This document shows positions 24,318 to 37,312 of a DNA stretch of 64,000 nt, in pieces. Origin of the DNA: Anoplolepis gracilipes (Eukaryota > Arthropoda > Insecta > Hymenoptera > Formicidae); the NCBI RefSeq assembly GCF_047496725.1, contig NC_132980.1:3951001-4015000 (forward strand), in the 5' to 3' direction. A program made the translations under genes and the position numbers. The notes beneath the pieces were generated by a model. The model was not told the origin of the DNA, made no database searches, and saw only the letters and a list, made by a program, of their open reading frames with translations. The number at the start of each line of letters is the position of its first letter. Within the stretch, counting starts at the first letter, position 1.

Positions 24318-26080
24318 TTGGAAAACGCAGATTTTTTCGTCACGACCACGTCTGGGAAAAGGGAAGATCTTTTAAAGGTAATGAAGGATTATTTAGCAAA
24401 AAATAGCCCGGCGAAGGAAATGCTGCAGAAGCAGCCGACAGGGAGAAGGGGCAGTCAGGATCAGACGCAATCGTCTGCATTGACAGCAACGGGGCTGCTC
24501 CAACTCATGAATCAGTTTTTCACGCATTTGTCACAACAGCAGCAAATGATGATGGAACAGTTAGCCACGGAACAGCAGGAGTTCCTGCGGCAGCTGTCCC
24601 CGATGGTAGCGGCCGGGTTCAATGGGCAGACACCGGTACATGGAGAGCTCAGCAGGCCGGACATGGGACAGGGTTCAGGAGGATCAACGTTGACAGAAAG
24701 TGACGACCGACGGGAACCAACAAGTCCTAGTGGCATAATACGTGGAAACGGTGGCGGAGCTACTATTAAATGGATTGCCACCCAGATCCTGGAATTTCCC
24801 AACTAAGAAACCGAAATGTAAGGGCTTGGATTCAACGAGTGGATAAAGTGGCCCGGATGCATGGGGCATCAGAGGAGGCCGTACTGTTGGCAGTAAACTC
24901 GTGAAGCAGGCCAAGAAATGGTATGACTCCCAGATGGGGCCAGCTTTAGAATCTTGATCGGATCTGAAGGATTCATTACTGAAAGTTTTTGAAGTAAAGC
25001 TTCCATATTACGCTTCCATGCGGCGGATAAAAGCCAGGAAATGGAACTGGCAAAAAGAGACGTTCCAACAATATATACTTGACAAGTTGGCGCTGACCTA
25101 CAACGTCGATATAAAGTGTTGTGCCGTGGGACGACACTGGGTTCGAGATCCGCAAAGGTAGCGGGACTCAGGGCGCAGGATAACGTTATTTATTGAATGT
25201 AGCCTTCTCTTCGTGCCCAAAAGTATTAGAATATATTTCGTTTAACTTATTACAGTGGTCGTTATTACAATGGTTTCTTCTCCTTTGATTAGCTGGTGAG
25301 AGTTATGCCGAGCTCGTTCGGCTCAGGGGTAATTTGATGCGCTTGATCTGGAATTCGTTGTCGAGCGTGACTACTTCATACGTCGTCGGTTGGCGCGTGT
25401 CCGCGTGTATAAGCGATATCGTCACTTTGATATTAAGACTGCCCGCTGCAGTAACGATTACTTTTAATTCGTTTGTACGACCGCCCAATTACACTTAATT
25501 CGGTGTTACGACTGCCCGCGCGTCCGAGCGCGGGTGGATTTTTTATACCGTTGAGCCGACCGTCCTAAAATTCGGTTGCTCAACTCGCGCTGAGTGCAAG
25601 CGCAGCGGGTCCAAGGGTCGGACTTCCTTGCTTGCACTCTTTCGTAATCCTCGCCGCGGTGTTCCGGCTTCGTCTCGGGTTTCGCGCGCGGCTCGCTATG
25701 TCAACGGTACGCGCGGTCAACGCTCTAATCGCGGTATGCGGATATCGATTCCGCAATCGTTCTCTGTACCGATTATTATAAATGTTAATGTATATATATA
25801 TATATATATATAATATTAATTAGTTATAGTCCTGGGCTATAACAAAAGGAAGCAGACAAAATTAATCTGATTATTGACGGAATTAATAACAGTTCTTTGC
25901 GGGCAACCGCAACAATTGAGGAAAATACAGTGGAGCAGTTCCTTGAAAAAATGCGAACTGTTACAGCCGTTTCATCCGATAAGGAGCGGGGAACCAGAAT
26001 GAGAGGCGGTGCAGAAAAAAATAAACCACAGCCAGAAAGAGTGCCGAACTGCTAAGCTGATTTGCTTTAACTGTAACGAA
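24318..26080 (+). pseudogene. Ty3/Gypsy gag of the plus-strand element
   Basis: This is the Gag of a second Gypsy element. The N-terminal block 24318-24806 starts at TTG where an ATG probably stood, and is Gln-rich (QQQQMMMEQLATEQQEF). A capsid block near 24827-25112 reads WIQRVDKVARMHGASEEAV, with frameshifts and a TGA at 24955-24957 where Trp is expected. A solo LTR interrupts it at 25117-25844. The rest of capsid then reads INLIIDGINNSSLRAT. A zinc knuckle near 26058-26103 reads CFNCNEKGRRPDC, so its His is missing. Confidence 0.8.
25117..25844 (-). mobile_element. Solo LTR, 728 bp, with AAAG duplication
   Basis: Plus-strand ends are TGTTGTGCCG and GGGCTATAACA, flanked by AAAG at 25113-25116 and 25845-25848. 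Minus orientation is favoured because AATAAA lies near the minus-strand 3' end, at about 25190. In that orientation it starts TGTTATAGCCC and ends GGCACAACA, the same ends as the solo LTR at 38090-38824. A TATA-like TATAAAAAA lies mid-LTR. It splits the gag of the plus-strand Gypsy element. Confidence 0.88.
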
Positions 26081-26608
26081 AAGGGTCGACGGCCGGACTG
26101 CCCGAAGCTTAAGAGGTCCTCTTCAGCTGCGGTACCCTCAACCTCCACATCAAGGATGATGGCAGCGTGTGTGGCAGAAGAGGAATCAGAAACTGACGTG
26201 GTCGGAGTGGCAGTGGAAGTCTCTCAGCCAGGAAAGCGACGGTCGAAGCAGCGCCTTGCGATAAGTACCCAGTTAATCAAAGGGATTGAAATTAATGATC
26301 AGGAATGCGAGTTGACGGTATTAGATACCGGTAGTCCGGTATCATTTGTTGCGCCGCGGGTGTTTCGACAATATCTGCGAAATCGCGGTAAAGGAATACA
26401 GAGTGCGGAACGTAAATTCAATGCGCTAAATAATCTAACAATTGCGATTGACACGGTAGTCAGAACGGAATTGTGCCTATACGAGTTGCCGGAAATTAAA
26501 TGTAAAACGACGCTAAACGTTTTAAAGGGTAATAATAATTTACACGATGTCATCCTCGGTCGCGATTTTCTAGAAAAGAACGATATTACGCTTATCTATG
26601 CGCCCTGA
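26009..26608 (+). pseudogene. Gypsy nucleocapsid-protease segment
   Basis: This frame carries the defective zinc knuckle, a linker, and a retroviral-type aspartic protease with the active site LDTGSPVSFV at about 26316-26345. The flap and C-terminal block ILGRDFLEKNDI lies near 26551-26586. The protease cuts the polyprotein. The frame stops at 26606-26608, ahead of the RT frame, by a stop or frameshift. Confidence 0.88.
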
Positions 26609-26667
26609 AAAACGAGCAATCACTGGTTAACGGAAGGGGAAGATGACGAGATAAGTTTTTCACGGCA

Positions 26668-29345
26668 TTGTCGAGAATAAGCGTAAGCGAGGTTGAACAA
26701 GCGGATAAAGAAAGCGAGGACGAAATTCGGACGGATTGCGTAGGCGAGGATTACGAAAGATTGCGGCAATTGTTATTTGAAGTAAAACGAAGCGAAGTAC
26801 CGATTATTGATGATGGTTACGCAGTCAAGGTAACTTTCAAAGATACCTCGGAATATGCATATGCACCCCGAAGGTTTGCAATAGAAGAACGTCGGCAAAT
26901 CCAAATTATAATTGACGATTTGCTAAACCGCGAAATAGTCAAAGTCAGTATTTCCCTTTATTGCGCAAGGATAGTTCCAGTTAAGAAAAAAAACGGTACA
27001 CTGCGGTTGTGTGTCGACTTGCGTCCGCTAAACAGCCGGGTAGTTAAGCAGAAGTTTCCATTTCCATTGATTGAGGATTGTATTGCGAGGCTCGGGAATA
27101 AGAAAATTTTTACGCTGCTTGACTTACGGGACGGCTTTCATCAAATTAAAGTCGATCCGTCCTGTACGAAATACTTCACTTTCGCAACGCCCGACGACCA
27201 GTACGAATACACCCGGCTTTCGTTTGGTTATAGTGAGTCACCGGCAGAATTCCAAAAGCGCTTCGTGTCAATTTTGCAACCGGTGATTGTGGACAAAAAA
27301 GTGATCGTCTATATAGATGACATAATGATAGCGTCAAATTCAGTAGAAGAGAATCTAAGTGTGCTAAAAGAAGTTCTGATTAAATTAAAGCAATACAGGT
27401 TCAAGTTAAATCTAAGTAAAAGTCAGTTTTTAAAACGTACCATAGAATATTTAGGGTGTATAGTAACTGGGCAAGGAATCACCTTCAGTGAACGGCACAC
27501 AAGCGCGGTGCGGGATTTTCCTCGGCCGGAAACTGTACATCAAATCCAAAGATTTTTGGGTCTAACGAGCTATTTCTGGAAGTTCATCCGCGACTACACG
27601 ACAATTTCGAAACCGCTCTATAATCTTACCAAAAAGTCGGTTAAATTCAAGTTTAATGAGCAATGTGAAATGGCGTTTGAACATTTAAAAAAGATTCTGA
27701 CGAGTTACCCGGTGTTAAAAGTTTATAATCCAACGGCCGACACGGAGCTACATACCGACGCGAGTTCACAGGGCATCGCTGCGATATTATTTCAAAAACA
27801 AGGAAACGGGCAGTAGGCACCGGTAGCCTACTATAATCAGTTAACTAACATTGCAGAAAAGGAATTACCACTCTTTTAAATTAGAGATCTCGCCATCGTC
27901 CGTGCCATAGAACGTTTCCATATCTATCTTTACGGTGTCAATTTTTCTGTCGTCACGGATTGCAACGCTCTGGTACACGCCGTTAATAAAGCACACATCA
28001 ATCCGCGAATAGCACGATGGACGCTAATGCTTCAAAATTACCGATTCAAAGTGGTACATAGAGCAGGGCAAAAAATTGCACATGTAGACGCGTTGACAAG
28101 GCAAATTGCTTTTGTACATGCCCTACCGACTGAACGGGAATTAGAGTTTAGACAATTGCAAGACAAAAAGATACAAGAAATTGCGAACAATCTAGAGTTT
28201 GAAGATAACGATAGATTCACCTTAATCGATGGACTCGTATACCAAAGGAACAGTGACAGACTCGTTTCGCGATACAGGAGTCGATGATTCATCAGTTATT
28301 GCATATTCATCATGACGATCTCGCGCACTGCGGGTTGGAAAAAACATATCAGAGTCTATACCAATCGTACTGGTTTCGGGGAATGCGAAAGCGAATACGG
28401 GATTATATTGAAAATTGTGGTGTATGCATAATGGCAAATTAATCTCCCTGCGCCAGAGAAGGGCAGATACAGGAAGTTGAAATTCCTACACAACCATTCC
28501 AAATTCTACATATGGATCATTACGGACCATTGCCGGTTTCAAAGCAGGGTAAAAGGCACGTTCTTTTGGTAGTCGATGCGTTCACTCGGTTTACTTGGCT
28601 GTTTGCGACCAAATCGACCACAACAAAAGAAATACAGAAAGATCTCTCTAATTTATTTAATATGTTCGGTAGGCCGAAGGAAATAGCAACCGATCGTGGA
28701 ACGGGGTTTACATCTAGCGAATTCGAAAACTTCGCCACAAAAAACGGAATTTATCATCGAAAGGTAGCGGTAGCCTCACCATGGGCCAACGGCTTGGTCG
28801 AGCAGATAAACCGATTCATGGGGAGTTCGTTTAAACGAGTAGTAACCGTTCCCGAAAACTAGGAAGAGTCATTAGGATTAATTCAATACGTATCACTCAT
28901 CAATTAAGAATACACCAGCTAAGCTGTTTTTGGGCTTCGATCAAAGAGGCCACACAGATCGTGATCTTACAGAATTTGTAAACGACCTTGTAAAGACCGA
29001 TTATGACATAGACAAAGAACGACACGAATCACGCTATTCGTGTAGTACAAGAAGCGACTCAAAAGATAGTCGAATATAACAAAGGATATTATGATAAAAT
29101 ACACAAAAAGCCGTCATCTTATCGAGCGGGAAAATATATAATGTTGCGGGACACACAAAGTCGGAGAAAGTCGTAAATTCAAACCGAATTATAAGGGACC
29201 ATACATGGTCGATAAAGTGTTGAGAAATAACAGATACGTAGTCAAGGGCATACCGGGTTTCAATATTACACAGAAACCACTCAACACAGTTGTATCTTCA
29301 GATAAAATAAAGCCTTGGATCAAAGTGACCTCTATTACTAAATAA
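26668..29345 (+). pseudogene. Ty3/Gypsy RT, RNase H and integrase of the plus-strand element
   Basis: The RT is well preserved in 26668-27816, with LDLRDGFHQI, LSFGYSESPAEF and an intact catalytic YIDD at 27310-27321. RNase H begins TDASSQG. A TAG at 27814-27816, where Trp is expected, truncates it. RNase H and tether continue to 28287 (ARWTLMLQNYRFKV, DALTR). A zinc-binding HHCC region follows near 28290-28430. The integrase core is 28512-28862, with D in MDHYGPL, D in TDRGTGF and E in NGLVEQ. A TAG near 28861 again replaces an expected Trp. The C-terminal tail runs to about 29345 in broken frames. Confidence 0.92.
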
Positions 29346-29807
29346 GCGAAGGAATAAAGTGATAAACAAGGTTATCGAACAAAGACAATAACCTTTTGTT
29401 TCTTTTGTCAATATTTGTTACGATTTTATTCTCTTCTAAAGTAAATCGTAGTTTCGTGTTTCTTATTTTTCAATCTTTGGTTCTTATATGTTTATATGTA
29501 TGAATGTACCATTCTCTGAGGAGATAATAGGGAATAACAATTATCGATAATAATGTAAAGTCAGTGGCCACGACATTCCGAAAAGAAAGAAAAGGAAATA
29601 TACATGTATAAGCGTGCGATTGCATCAATAAATACCGGTTAGAAATTAAGTTATTAAGCTAGAATTAAGCCCAATTTCGTAAATTTAAGATAGCGGCAAG
29701 ATTGTGCCAAAAAAAGGAAAAAAATATGTGGGCGAATTAATTAATTAGCAAGTTAATCCAAGTATTTTTAACATTTGAGGACGAATGTTTCGTCAGACTG
29801 GCCGAGC

Positions 29808-30338
29808 TGTAAGAAATAACGAACATTAAGTAACGATATTTCGATATATCAAATACCGAACGCGCGGCACCAGCTGATTGGTAGAAGATAATGGGGAAAC
29901 AAAAAATAAAAGGAATTCGATAAACAGGTAGCTCGAGCAGGCTACGGATGCGAGGACAAAGGGGAATTGGGAGGGTCCCGTTAGCACACATCCCGATAGC
30001 ACACAATCATACATATTGACCGATGCCTAGGGTAACCAGCACGGTTAGCCAATCAGAAGGTTCTAATGTTCATTGGCCAATTAGCATTGTGCGCTATCGG
30101 ATCCTGTTCTGGAGATTGAGCCCCGAGAATCAGTCGCGAGCGAAACCACGATTCGGAAAGATATATTTATCGATTAGCGGACATCTAGATTATTAAACTT
30201 TGCCGTCGCCGATTAGAAAGAAAACGAGCTCGATCAATCACGAACTTGTGATTTCGAAATGTACGCAACTTATTACTTTCCTTTGTATTATTCGTAAGAA
30301 TAAAGTTAGTGAGTGTGTTAAATTAAAAACACATTAAT
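29808..30338 (+). mobile_element. 3' LTR of the plus-strand Gypsy element
   Basis: TGTAAGAAATAACG begins at 29808 directly after a purine-rich GAGGACGAATG tract of the kind used as plus-strand primer. AATAAA lies at 30299-30304. The right end is near 30338, but no clear CA/duplication was fixed. I found no second copy at the 5' side, so that LTR seems lost or replaced. A small MITE sits inside. Confidence 0.6.
29969..30113. mobile_element. Small MITE related to the 60-61 kb foldback element
   Basis: It starts GGGAGGGTCCCGTTAGC, followed by CACACATCCCGATAGCACAC, and ends with GTGCGCTATCGGATCC. The start is almost identical to the inner start of the foldback element at 60327. The arms share the CCCGATAGC(G/A)CAC motif. 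Size is about 145 bp, and it is embedded in the 3' LTR. Confidence 0.65.
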
Positions 30339-30553
30339 TAATGAACTTACCTTGTGCTCCAAACTGTTGTCCCTGCCATCCGGTCCAGTACGCGATTTTG
30401 AACTGATAAATAAAAAAAAACGACGTGCATAATGATTAATACTTATCGATCAAAGGGGCTCGCCGACGAGAAGTGATAGCTGTCAGCAGTCGCTCAGTAC
30501 TCCGAAATAGTTAATCCAAAGTATGCTTAATGTGAAAAAACCGCTAATTTCTT

Positions 30554-31036
30554 ATGATAATTTACTACCTTACAACTGTCAGTCTTAGTAGCGAAACATA
30601 TTTTTTATCTGTTGATTTTAAATACCAGATGAAAATATTGTTGCATGATAAAAAAGTACGTGATTGTATAATAAACAAATTAGAATCTAAAACCGTAACG
30701 GAATGTGACAGTTCAATAACAGATATTCACGACGATCAATTATATAAAACAATACACAAATTGCATCCCAAAACAATTATGTATATTATTAGTACGGACG
30801 GTGCTCCTCTTCCTTCTAGTTTGAAAAAAGATTTCTGGCCTCTTCAAAATGTTCTAATTGATCTTGACAATACAATCCGATATAAAATCATATTATTAGT
30901 AGACAGTGTTGCCAGTATTTCTAGAAATAATGTCGCCCGATTCATGGTTTTAGGTAGTCCAAATCGCCTACATTTAGATTCTCTAGATTTCTCTACATTA
31001 CTAAATTGGTTTGATTTTAAAGTAACTGACTATTAA
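30554..31036 (+). pseudogene. Tnp2-like transposase N-terminal fragment
   Basis: An open frame of 160 codons. The motif order DIHDDQLYKTI, ISTDGAPLPSSLKKDFWPL and NTIRYKIILL matches the Tnp2-like transposase block around its first conserved Asp (family pattern DG-Y ... NTDG-P-F-SSK-S-WP). The last 40 codons look unrelated to that motif, so the fragment is probably truncated there. It is separated by 8 kb from the Tnp2-like C-terminal part at 39.4 kb and need not belong to it. Confidence 0.6.
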
Positions 31037-31083
31037 AAAAATATAAGAGGTAAAATTAACTTTTGTAAACTTTTTATTTTTAT

Positions 31084-32612
31084 TCAACATGGAGGATTAG
31101 AAAGATGACAGGTGAAGAAAGGTTGGAGAAAAGAAAGAGAATGTGAAAGTAAGAGATTGTAAAAGGAAAAAGTAATTAGGAGGTGAAAGTGAGGGTGGAT
31201 GGGAGAGTGGAGGACTAATGGAAGGTAAGAGAGTGAAAATTGGAACGAGAAGGCAGAAGATGACATGGCGAATTTCGATGGTATAAAGGAGGATGAGGAA
31301 ACGAGGTGTAAAGGAAGCGAGGAAGAAGGAGACAAAGGACCAGGAAATGGAGAGACGATAGCAGAGCAAAAGGATGAAGCGAGAGTGAGGGTGGAGAAAA
31401 AAGAAGAGCGAGTAATAGAGAAAAACGTGGAGTGAAAGATGAATGTAGAGAGGAGAGAGGAGGGGAAAGGAGAGGATGGTGGAACGTGATAAGACAGTGA
31501 TATCGGTGAGCAGGTGTGGCGCGGCAGAGAGAAAGAGTAATGGGAGGAAACGGTAGATGGCGGGCAGAGTATGATAGCGCGCACCAGGCGAGGAAGGAAG
31601 ATCGAGAGATCGATGGGATAGAGATATCACGGAGAGATCGACTTGAAACGGTATAGCAGACAGGATCGGGAGACAGGCTGAAAGAAGCGAGGTTAAGGGA
31701 AAGGAGCAGAGAGAAACGAAGGGAAGATTGGATCGGAAGGACAGGAAGAGCAGAGCGGAGTAAAGGAAGAAGAAGGAAAGTAGAAACAAAGAGGAAAGGT
31801 CAAAGAGAGAGGGAGGAATTAAAACAGACGAGGATAGAAAGAAAGGAGATGATGGAGTATATGATGGAGAGAAACGTAGACGGTAACAGGTGGAGGTTAT
31901 GTGCGGATATTGAGTAGACAGAGAAAAGGGAAATCAAGTGAGAAGGAACGCAGAGAAAGGAGAGAAGGCAAGAGGTGTGACGAAGGAAGAAGAGGAAAGA
32001 AGGATGGTGGAATAGCAAGAAAAAGAGAGAAGAGGAAGGAAAGGGGAGGAGAGAGAAGAAGAAGAGTGTTCCAAAGTGAGTGGTGAAGAGGACAGAGAGA
32101 AGGGAAAGCAAGTGAGGAGAAGTGCAGGAAAAAGGAGAGAAGAGAAGAGGTGGAAAGGAAAGGGAAGTGGATAAGGAGAGAGAAGGAGTTAAACGGGCGA
32201 AGAGTGAGATGAAGGGGACCAGGGAGTGCAGGGAGGAGGTGAGAGATGGTGAGAAGGACTGGAAGGGAATGCGAGGCACGGAGAATTAGTAAGGACGAGA
32301 GGAAAGAAGGAGATGAAGAGGGCAAAAAGAGAGGAGGAGCGACAGAGGATAAAGAAAAAGGAAGAGATGACGGGTTATAGGGGATGAGAGAAAAGAAACG
32401 GAAAATCGGAAAGAGACGAAGAACAAAGAGGAAAATAAATAGAGCGAGGAGAAAGGAGAGAGAGGGGAAGGAGAAGCAGAAAGGTAGAAAGAAGAAGGAG
32501 AGAGGAGAGGAGGAAAGAAGAGAAGAGAGAGGAAGAGGAGGAAATAGAGAAATAGAGAAGGGAAGCAGGAGAAGAAGAGAGAGAGAGGAGAGAGGGAGAG
32601 AGGAGAGAAAGC

Positions 32613-32685
<73 letters not shown>

Positions 32686-32760
32686 TGAGAGTGAGGGGGA
32701 GAGAGAGTGAGAGTGGAAGAATATAAGTGAAGGGAAAGGAGATGTATGAGACGAGAGGTT
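31084..32760. repeat. 1.7-kb purine-strand tract with (AG)n core
   Basis: The plus strand is overwhelmingly A and G for about 1.7 kb. A clean AG microsatellite lies at about 32610-32690. The many overlapping ORFs here encode only Ser/Leu/Phe/Pro or Arg/Glu/Lys runs and are composition artefacts. The tract abuts the truncated hAT-like gene on its right. It could form triplex or other non-B DNA. Confidence 0.9.
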
Positions 32761-32946
32761 AGGATAGACGAGGGATGCATGAGGGGGAGTGGGTTAGTGA
32801 CAGAAATAATGTTAGACTGTAAGGGATGGGGGGTTGTTGAATTGTACTTTGAAATTTAGATTTTCCTGTATTTATTAAATTAAATATCTTACTATATTCA
32901 TTTCTTCTTTTAGAGCTTATGCTAAACCAATTATATGTCTCTCTTA

Positions 32947-33528
32947 CAAGGGAACTGTCGGAAGTGTCCCTCACCGATTTTAATGAGCTTTGGATATGTT
33001 GTAGAACATAAAAAAATATTAGACCCATATTTTTTTAGCGGCGTAACTCAACGTTTAGAGGTTGAAACAATACCTCGAAGAATAACGAATTTTTCGTTTT
33101 TAGCGAATATCTTTGAAATTATAAGGCATTTGAAAAAATGTTTTATACGAATGTTTTATGGTATTTTGTACTCTTTACAATAGTATAATTGTATTTTTCA
33201 AAAATGTCAAATTTTTTAATTTACCCCACTCCTACCCCTTATTTTGCAAAATTTAAAAAATTTTTTAAGAACAAAAATTAAAGAGTATCAAAAGTCAAAT
33301 TCATTCATGTATAATAATATGTGGGTTCCACGTATCAATTTTGAGAAAACAAAATGATAACTTCGTGCTATAGGCGCTGTGCTATAAGTTGTGTTGTGTT
33401 ATTTCTTTAGTTGCAACATTCAATAAAAGCCTCTTGTGTATATATTTATGTTGTGCATATATTGGAACATAAAAATAGATTAACTTTAATGACATAATAC
33501 GCAACGTATTACACGAAATAAAGCATAA

Positions 33529-33590
<62 letters not shown>

Positions 33591-34405
33591 TTGCATATTT
33601 CGCACACGAATAAAATCCGGTAAAAATAATATATTCATATAACTAATCTATTTTTCTAAAGTCTAAGTAAAGACCGAAACGTTTGTATAATAAAAATTTC
33701 TTAATTTGAATTTTGGTTTTTTTGCGCATCTATACCGCTCGGCTCCTAAAGCCATTTCATTTTATTTTTAATCTTTAATTGGAGAGTCTGTAGTCTTTAT
33801 TCCATTAATGTATATATAATAAAAGTAACATATGTAAGTATGTTTACATATTGCAAGAATTAAAATAGTGCTGTGATGCATAAAATAAAAATAGAGATTA
33901 TTTTACCTCTGCAGGCATAAGCGTGTATATACTGTTTTTAAGCAATAAAACTACAAAGTCATACCATCCGAGATGACATTTGCGGAAGTCATCTCAATCA
34001 GTGTTAAAGATAGTGCAAAGATAAATATAGATTGATTATATGAATATATAATTTTTACATGATAAATTTATTCGTTCGTGTCGTTGTGTAAAATATGCAA
34101 ATATATATATATATATATATATTCATATAATCATTTAAATTTAGATATAAATATCTAATAATGGAAAGCTGTCTTTTCAGTTCGTAGTTAGCAATGTAAA
34201 GAAGTGTATTGAATATTATGCTTTTGTGAACATGTAAGTATTTATTGTTGAGTTATATTACTTTTTTGTCTTATTCTTGTCATTCATTGCTTTGAGATTA
34301 TTGAAATTATAAAAATTCGTTAAATCATTATTATGCATATACCTGTAATGCAACATCGTAATGTACGAAAAACCGAAATGAAATGGAACAAGAATTAACT
34401 TGCTA

Positions 34406-34474
<69 letters not shown>

Positions 34475-37312
34475 ATAAATCAATACTTTAGTCTTAAAAA
34501 ATTTATTACATTAATAATAAAAAAACAAATATTTAATTCTGCTATCGTTATTCATTTTTTGTCATTTTTCATATTATTCTCTTGTTCCGTATTTATAAAA
34601 AAAACATTTTTTTGTCAATGAAATGTTATGATTGATGGTTCAATGAATTTTTTGTAAGCATCTATACCAACAATAAAATTATTTTTTTTTTATAAAATTA
34701 TTTTCTGGTTACTTCAAATTTTAGAATTTCTATTTCAATATCTTATACTGTAGTTTTTCTCTATCATCACAACATACACAAAATACAAAATTATTATTTT
34801 GTTTTAATAGCTTAATTTATTTTGCCTTATTATATTTTTGTCAAAAGAAAGTAAGAGATAACATTACTATCATAAAAAGACAATTTTATTAATTGTAAAA
34901 TTTATTCTTTTTTTATATATAATAAAAGTTCGAGATATATATTAAAATTTTAATACTTCAGACTGCTGCAGTTTAATCCATATAACGTAATACTTTTACT
35001 TTCTGCAACTTTTACTGATTTAATTTATCAACAAACTCTGTCAACTCTACAGGAAAGAGAAGGGAAAGAAAAAATAGAATGCTGTTAGAAATAAAAGATG
35101 AAGAACAACTTCAACTAGAAGTGAAAGAAATATTAGATTTTTACGATGAATATGAGATTCCAGAAGCGGAAGAAATTGATTTTTTAGAGACAAATGAAAA
35201 GAAAATCTATCTCCCAGAAGTTATTTGTAGTTCTGTTGAAACAACAATATCGAATGACTATAAAAGGCAAGCTGTGGAATACTGGAGGAGTGATTAAACA
35301 AGACCAAGATCACTTGAAGGAGTTAAACAAAAATTTAAAAAAGTTACATCGATACAACTACGACGATGGGAAAACCAAATCATTCAGGTGGTAGTAGGTT
35401 GGAAAAATTAAAAAAAATTTCTGAATACACATTAAATCATTTTAATAAAGCACTTGAAAGAAAAATCATCATTCATGATATTGACATCGCTCGATAGGCT
35501 TTTCAAGCATAAGAAAAAGAAAATACGCCAGGATTCAAAGCCTCCGAAACATAGGTAAACAGATTCAAAAAGGTACATAATATTGTGTCTCGGAAAATAA
35601 CAAAATTTGTAACAAAAAAATCTGTGCTATCAAAAACAGACTTGGAAGATAAATGCGATACATTTATTACAAATGTAAAATATTATTATTAATCGATATG
35701 GAGTGGAAAATATTTATAATTCAGATCAAAGTGGATTTGAGTTAGAATTTCATTCTGGTCGTACTTTAGCTGAAAAAGGTATAAAAAAGATAGAATCTGT
35801 AGTAAAGTCTGTATCATCAATCACGCATAGCTATACAATTCAACCGACTATTTCGGCTGATGGCAGATTATTATCACCTCTTTTTATAATTTTAAAAGAA
35901 ATTACAGGACCGTTTGGTCCAAGAGTACAGGAAACATTATTCAAGGCGTCTAATATCTTTGTTTTGACTTCAACATCAGGCAAATTAACATCGAATCATG
36001 TAAAAACTTGGTTAAAGGAAGTATTTTTTCCGAATGTCGGGCCACAATCGGTATTATTATTAGATTCATGAAGTGGACATTGTCCTAACATAATTTCAGA
36101 AACCAAACCAGATTCTGCAACAGATATTGTTTTCTTAACTATTCCCGCCGGTACAACGGGAAAAATACAGCCATTAGACATATATGGATTTCGGTTGTGG
36201 AAGAATTTTATTAAACACTTTTCTGATACCGTTATGTTGTTAGATCTTGTTTTGGATTTTCATGCAAGAAATAATATCTTAAAATTACAATCATTAACAC
36301 ACTATCAGTTTTCGTCGCCCAGATTTCAAAATTTATTTAAATATGCGTGGATTCAAAGTGGATACATACAGAGAATAAACCAACAGAATTAAAAACACCA
36401 GTAGAATTTTGTTTTAAAAAAAATTCTAAAATAAAATGCGATATTTGTAGCGAAACAGCAATAATAACTTGTTCTTGGTGTAAAAAATCGCTTTGCATAA
36501 CACATTTTTTCTATGAACATCATCTTTGTAATGAATATGTGCTATAAATGTAAGACATATATTTATGAACAAAGTCTGTACTAATTTCTTTAAAAAAGAT
36601 GTGTTTTTAAATTATTGATGAATACTGTTAAGGTTTTTGGCAGTTTTCCTTACCCATGCAACAAATGTTGGTATTCTTTTAGTTCTGCCTAATAAAAAAT
36701 TCTTATTCATATGAAATTACGTTTGTAATAATTTCAACCTCTTTTTCTTGTTCCTTTCTTTCTTTTTTTTTCTATTCCTTCTTTTATTTTTATTTTATAG
36801 TATTTTTTAATCAATAAACTCATTAAATTAAATTATATATTAAATTATATTTAATAATTATATAAATTTATATTTACAATTATATATGCAAATGTGAAAT
36901 ATAATATTACTATTTCTTTTATTCTTTAATTTATTTTTTAATATGTTGCATATTATATCATTAAGATTAATCTATTTTAATTTTTGTTCTTAAAAAATTT
37001 TTTTAATTTTGCAAAATAAGAGGTGGGGATGGGGTAAATTAAAAAATTTGACATTTTTGAAAAATACAATTATACTATTGTAAAGAGTACAAAATACCAT
37101 AAAACTTTCGTATAAAACATTTTTTTATATGTCCTATAATTTCAAAGATATTCGCTAAAAACGAAAAATTCGTTATTCTTCGAGGGATTGTTTTAACCTC
37201 TAAACGTTGAGATACGCCGCTAAAAAAAATATGGGTCTAATATCTTTTTATGTTCTACAACATATCCAAAGTTCATTAAAATCAGTGAGGGACACTTCCG
37301 ACAGTTCCTTTG
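32947..37312 (+). mobile_element. 4,366-bp DDE transposon with very long TIRs and TTA duplication
   Basis: Ends are CAAGGGAACTGTCGG and CCGACAGTTCCTTTG, between TTA at 32944-32946 and 37313-37315. The left TIR runs inward for about 580 bp, as judged against the inverted right end of the 22460-23976 copy. The right TIR of this copy has lost about 220 bp near 36980. The interior, 33540-35000, is AT-rich with (TA)n at 33533-33580 and (AC)n(TA)n at 34410-34468. The transposase pseudogene lies at 35079-36547. The borders are confirmed by the hAT-like host sequence on both sides. Confidence 0.88.
35079..36547 (+). pseudogene. DDE transposase with helix-turn-helix and Cys-rich C-terminus
   Basis: The transposase of the 4.4-kb element. 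The acidic N-terminus 35079-35297 is followed by a broken helix-turn-helix region to about 35690 (VSRKITKFVTKKS). The catalytic block 35703-36071 includes YNSDQSGFELEFHSGRTLA and THSYTIQPTISADGRLLSPL, then LLLDS and a TGA at 36069-36071, where Trp is expected, then SGHCPN. The block 36080-36547 has TGKIQPLDIYG and ends in a Cys/His cluster: CDIC, CSWC, C and HFFYEHHLC. It resembles insect DDE_1/pogo-like proteins usually left uncharacterised. The TTA duplication is atypical for Tc1/mariner, so the superfamily is open. Confidence 0.7.

Noticed and set aside
31084..32780. Several 90-230-codon ORFs on both strands in the purine tract
   Set aside because: They consist of Ser/Leu/Phe or Arg/Glu runs forced by A/G composition, and they overlap on both strands.
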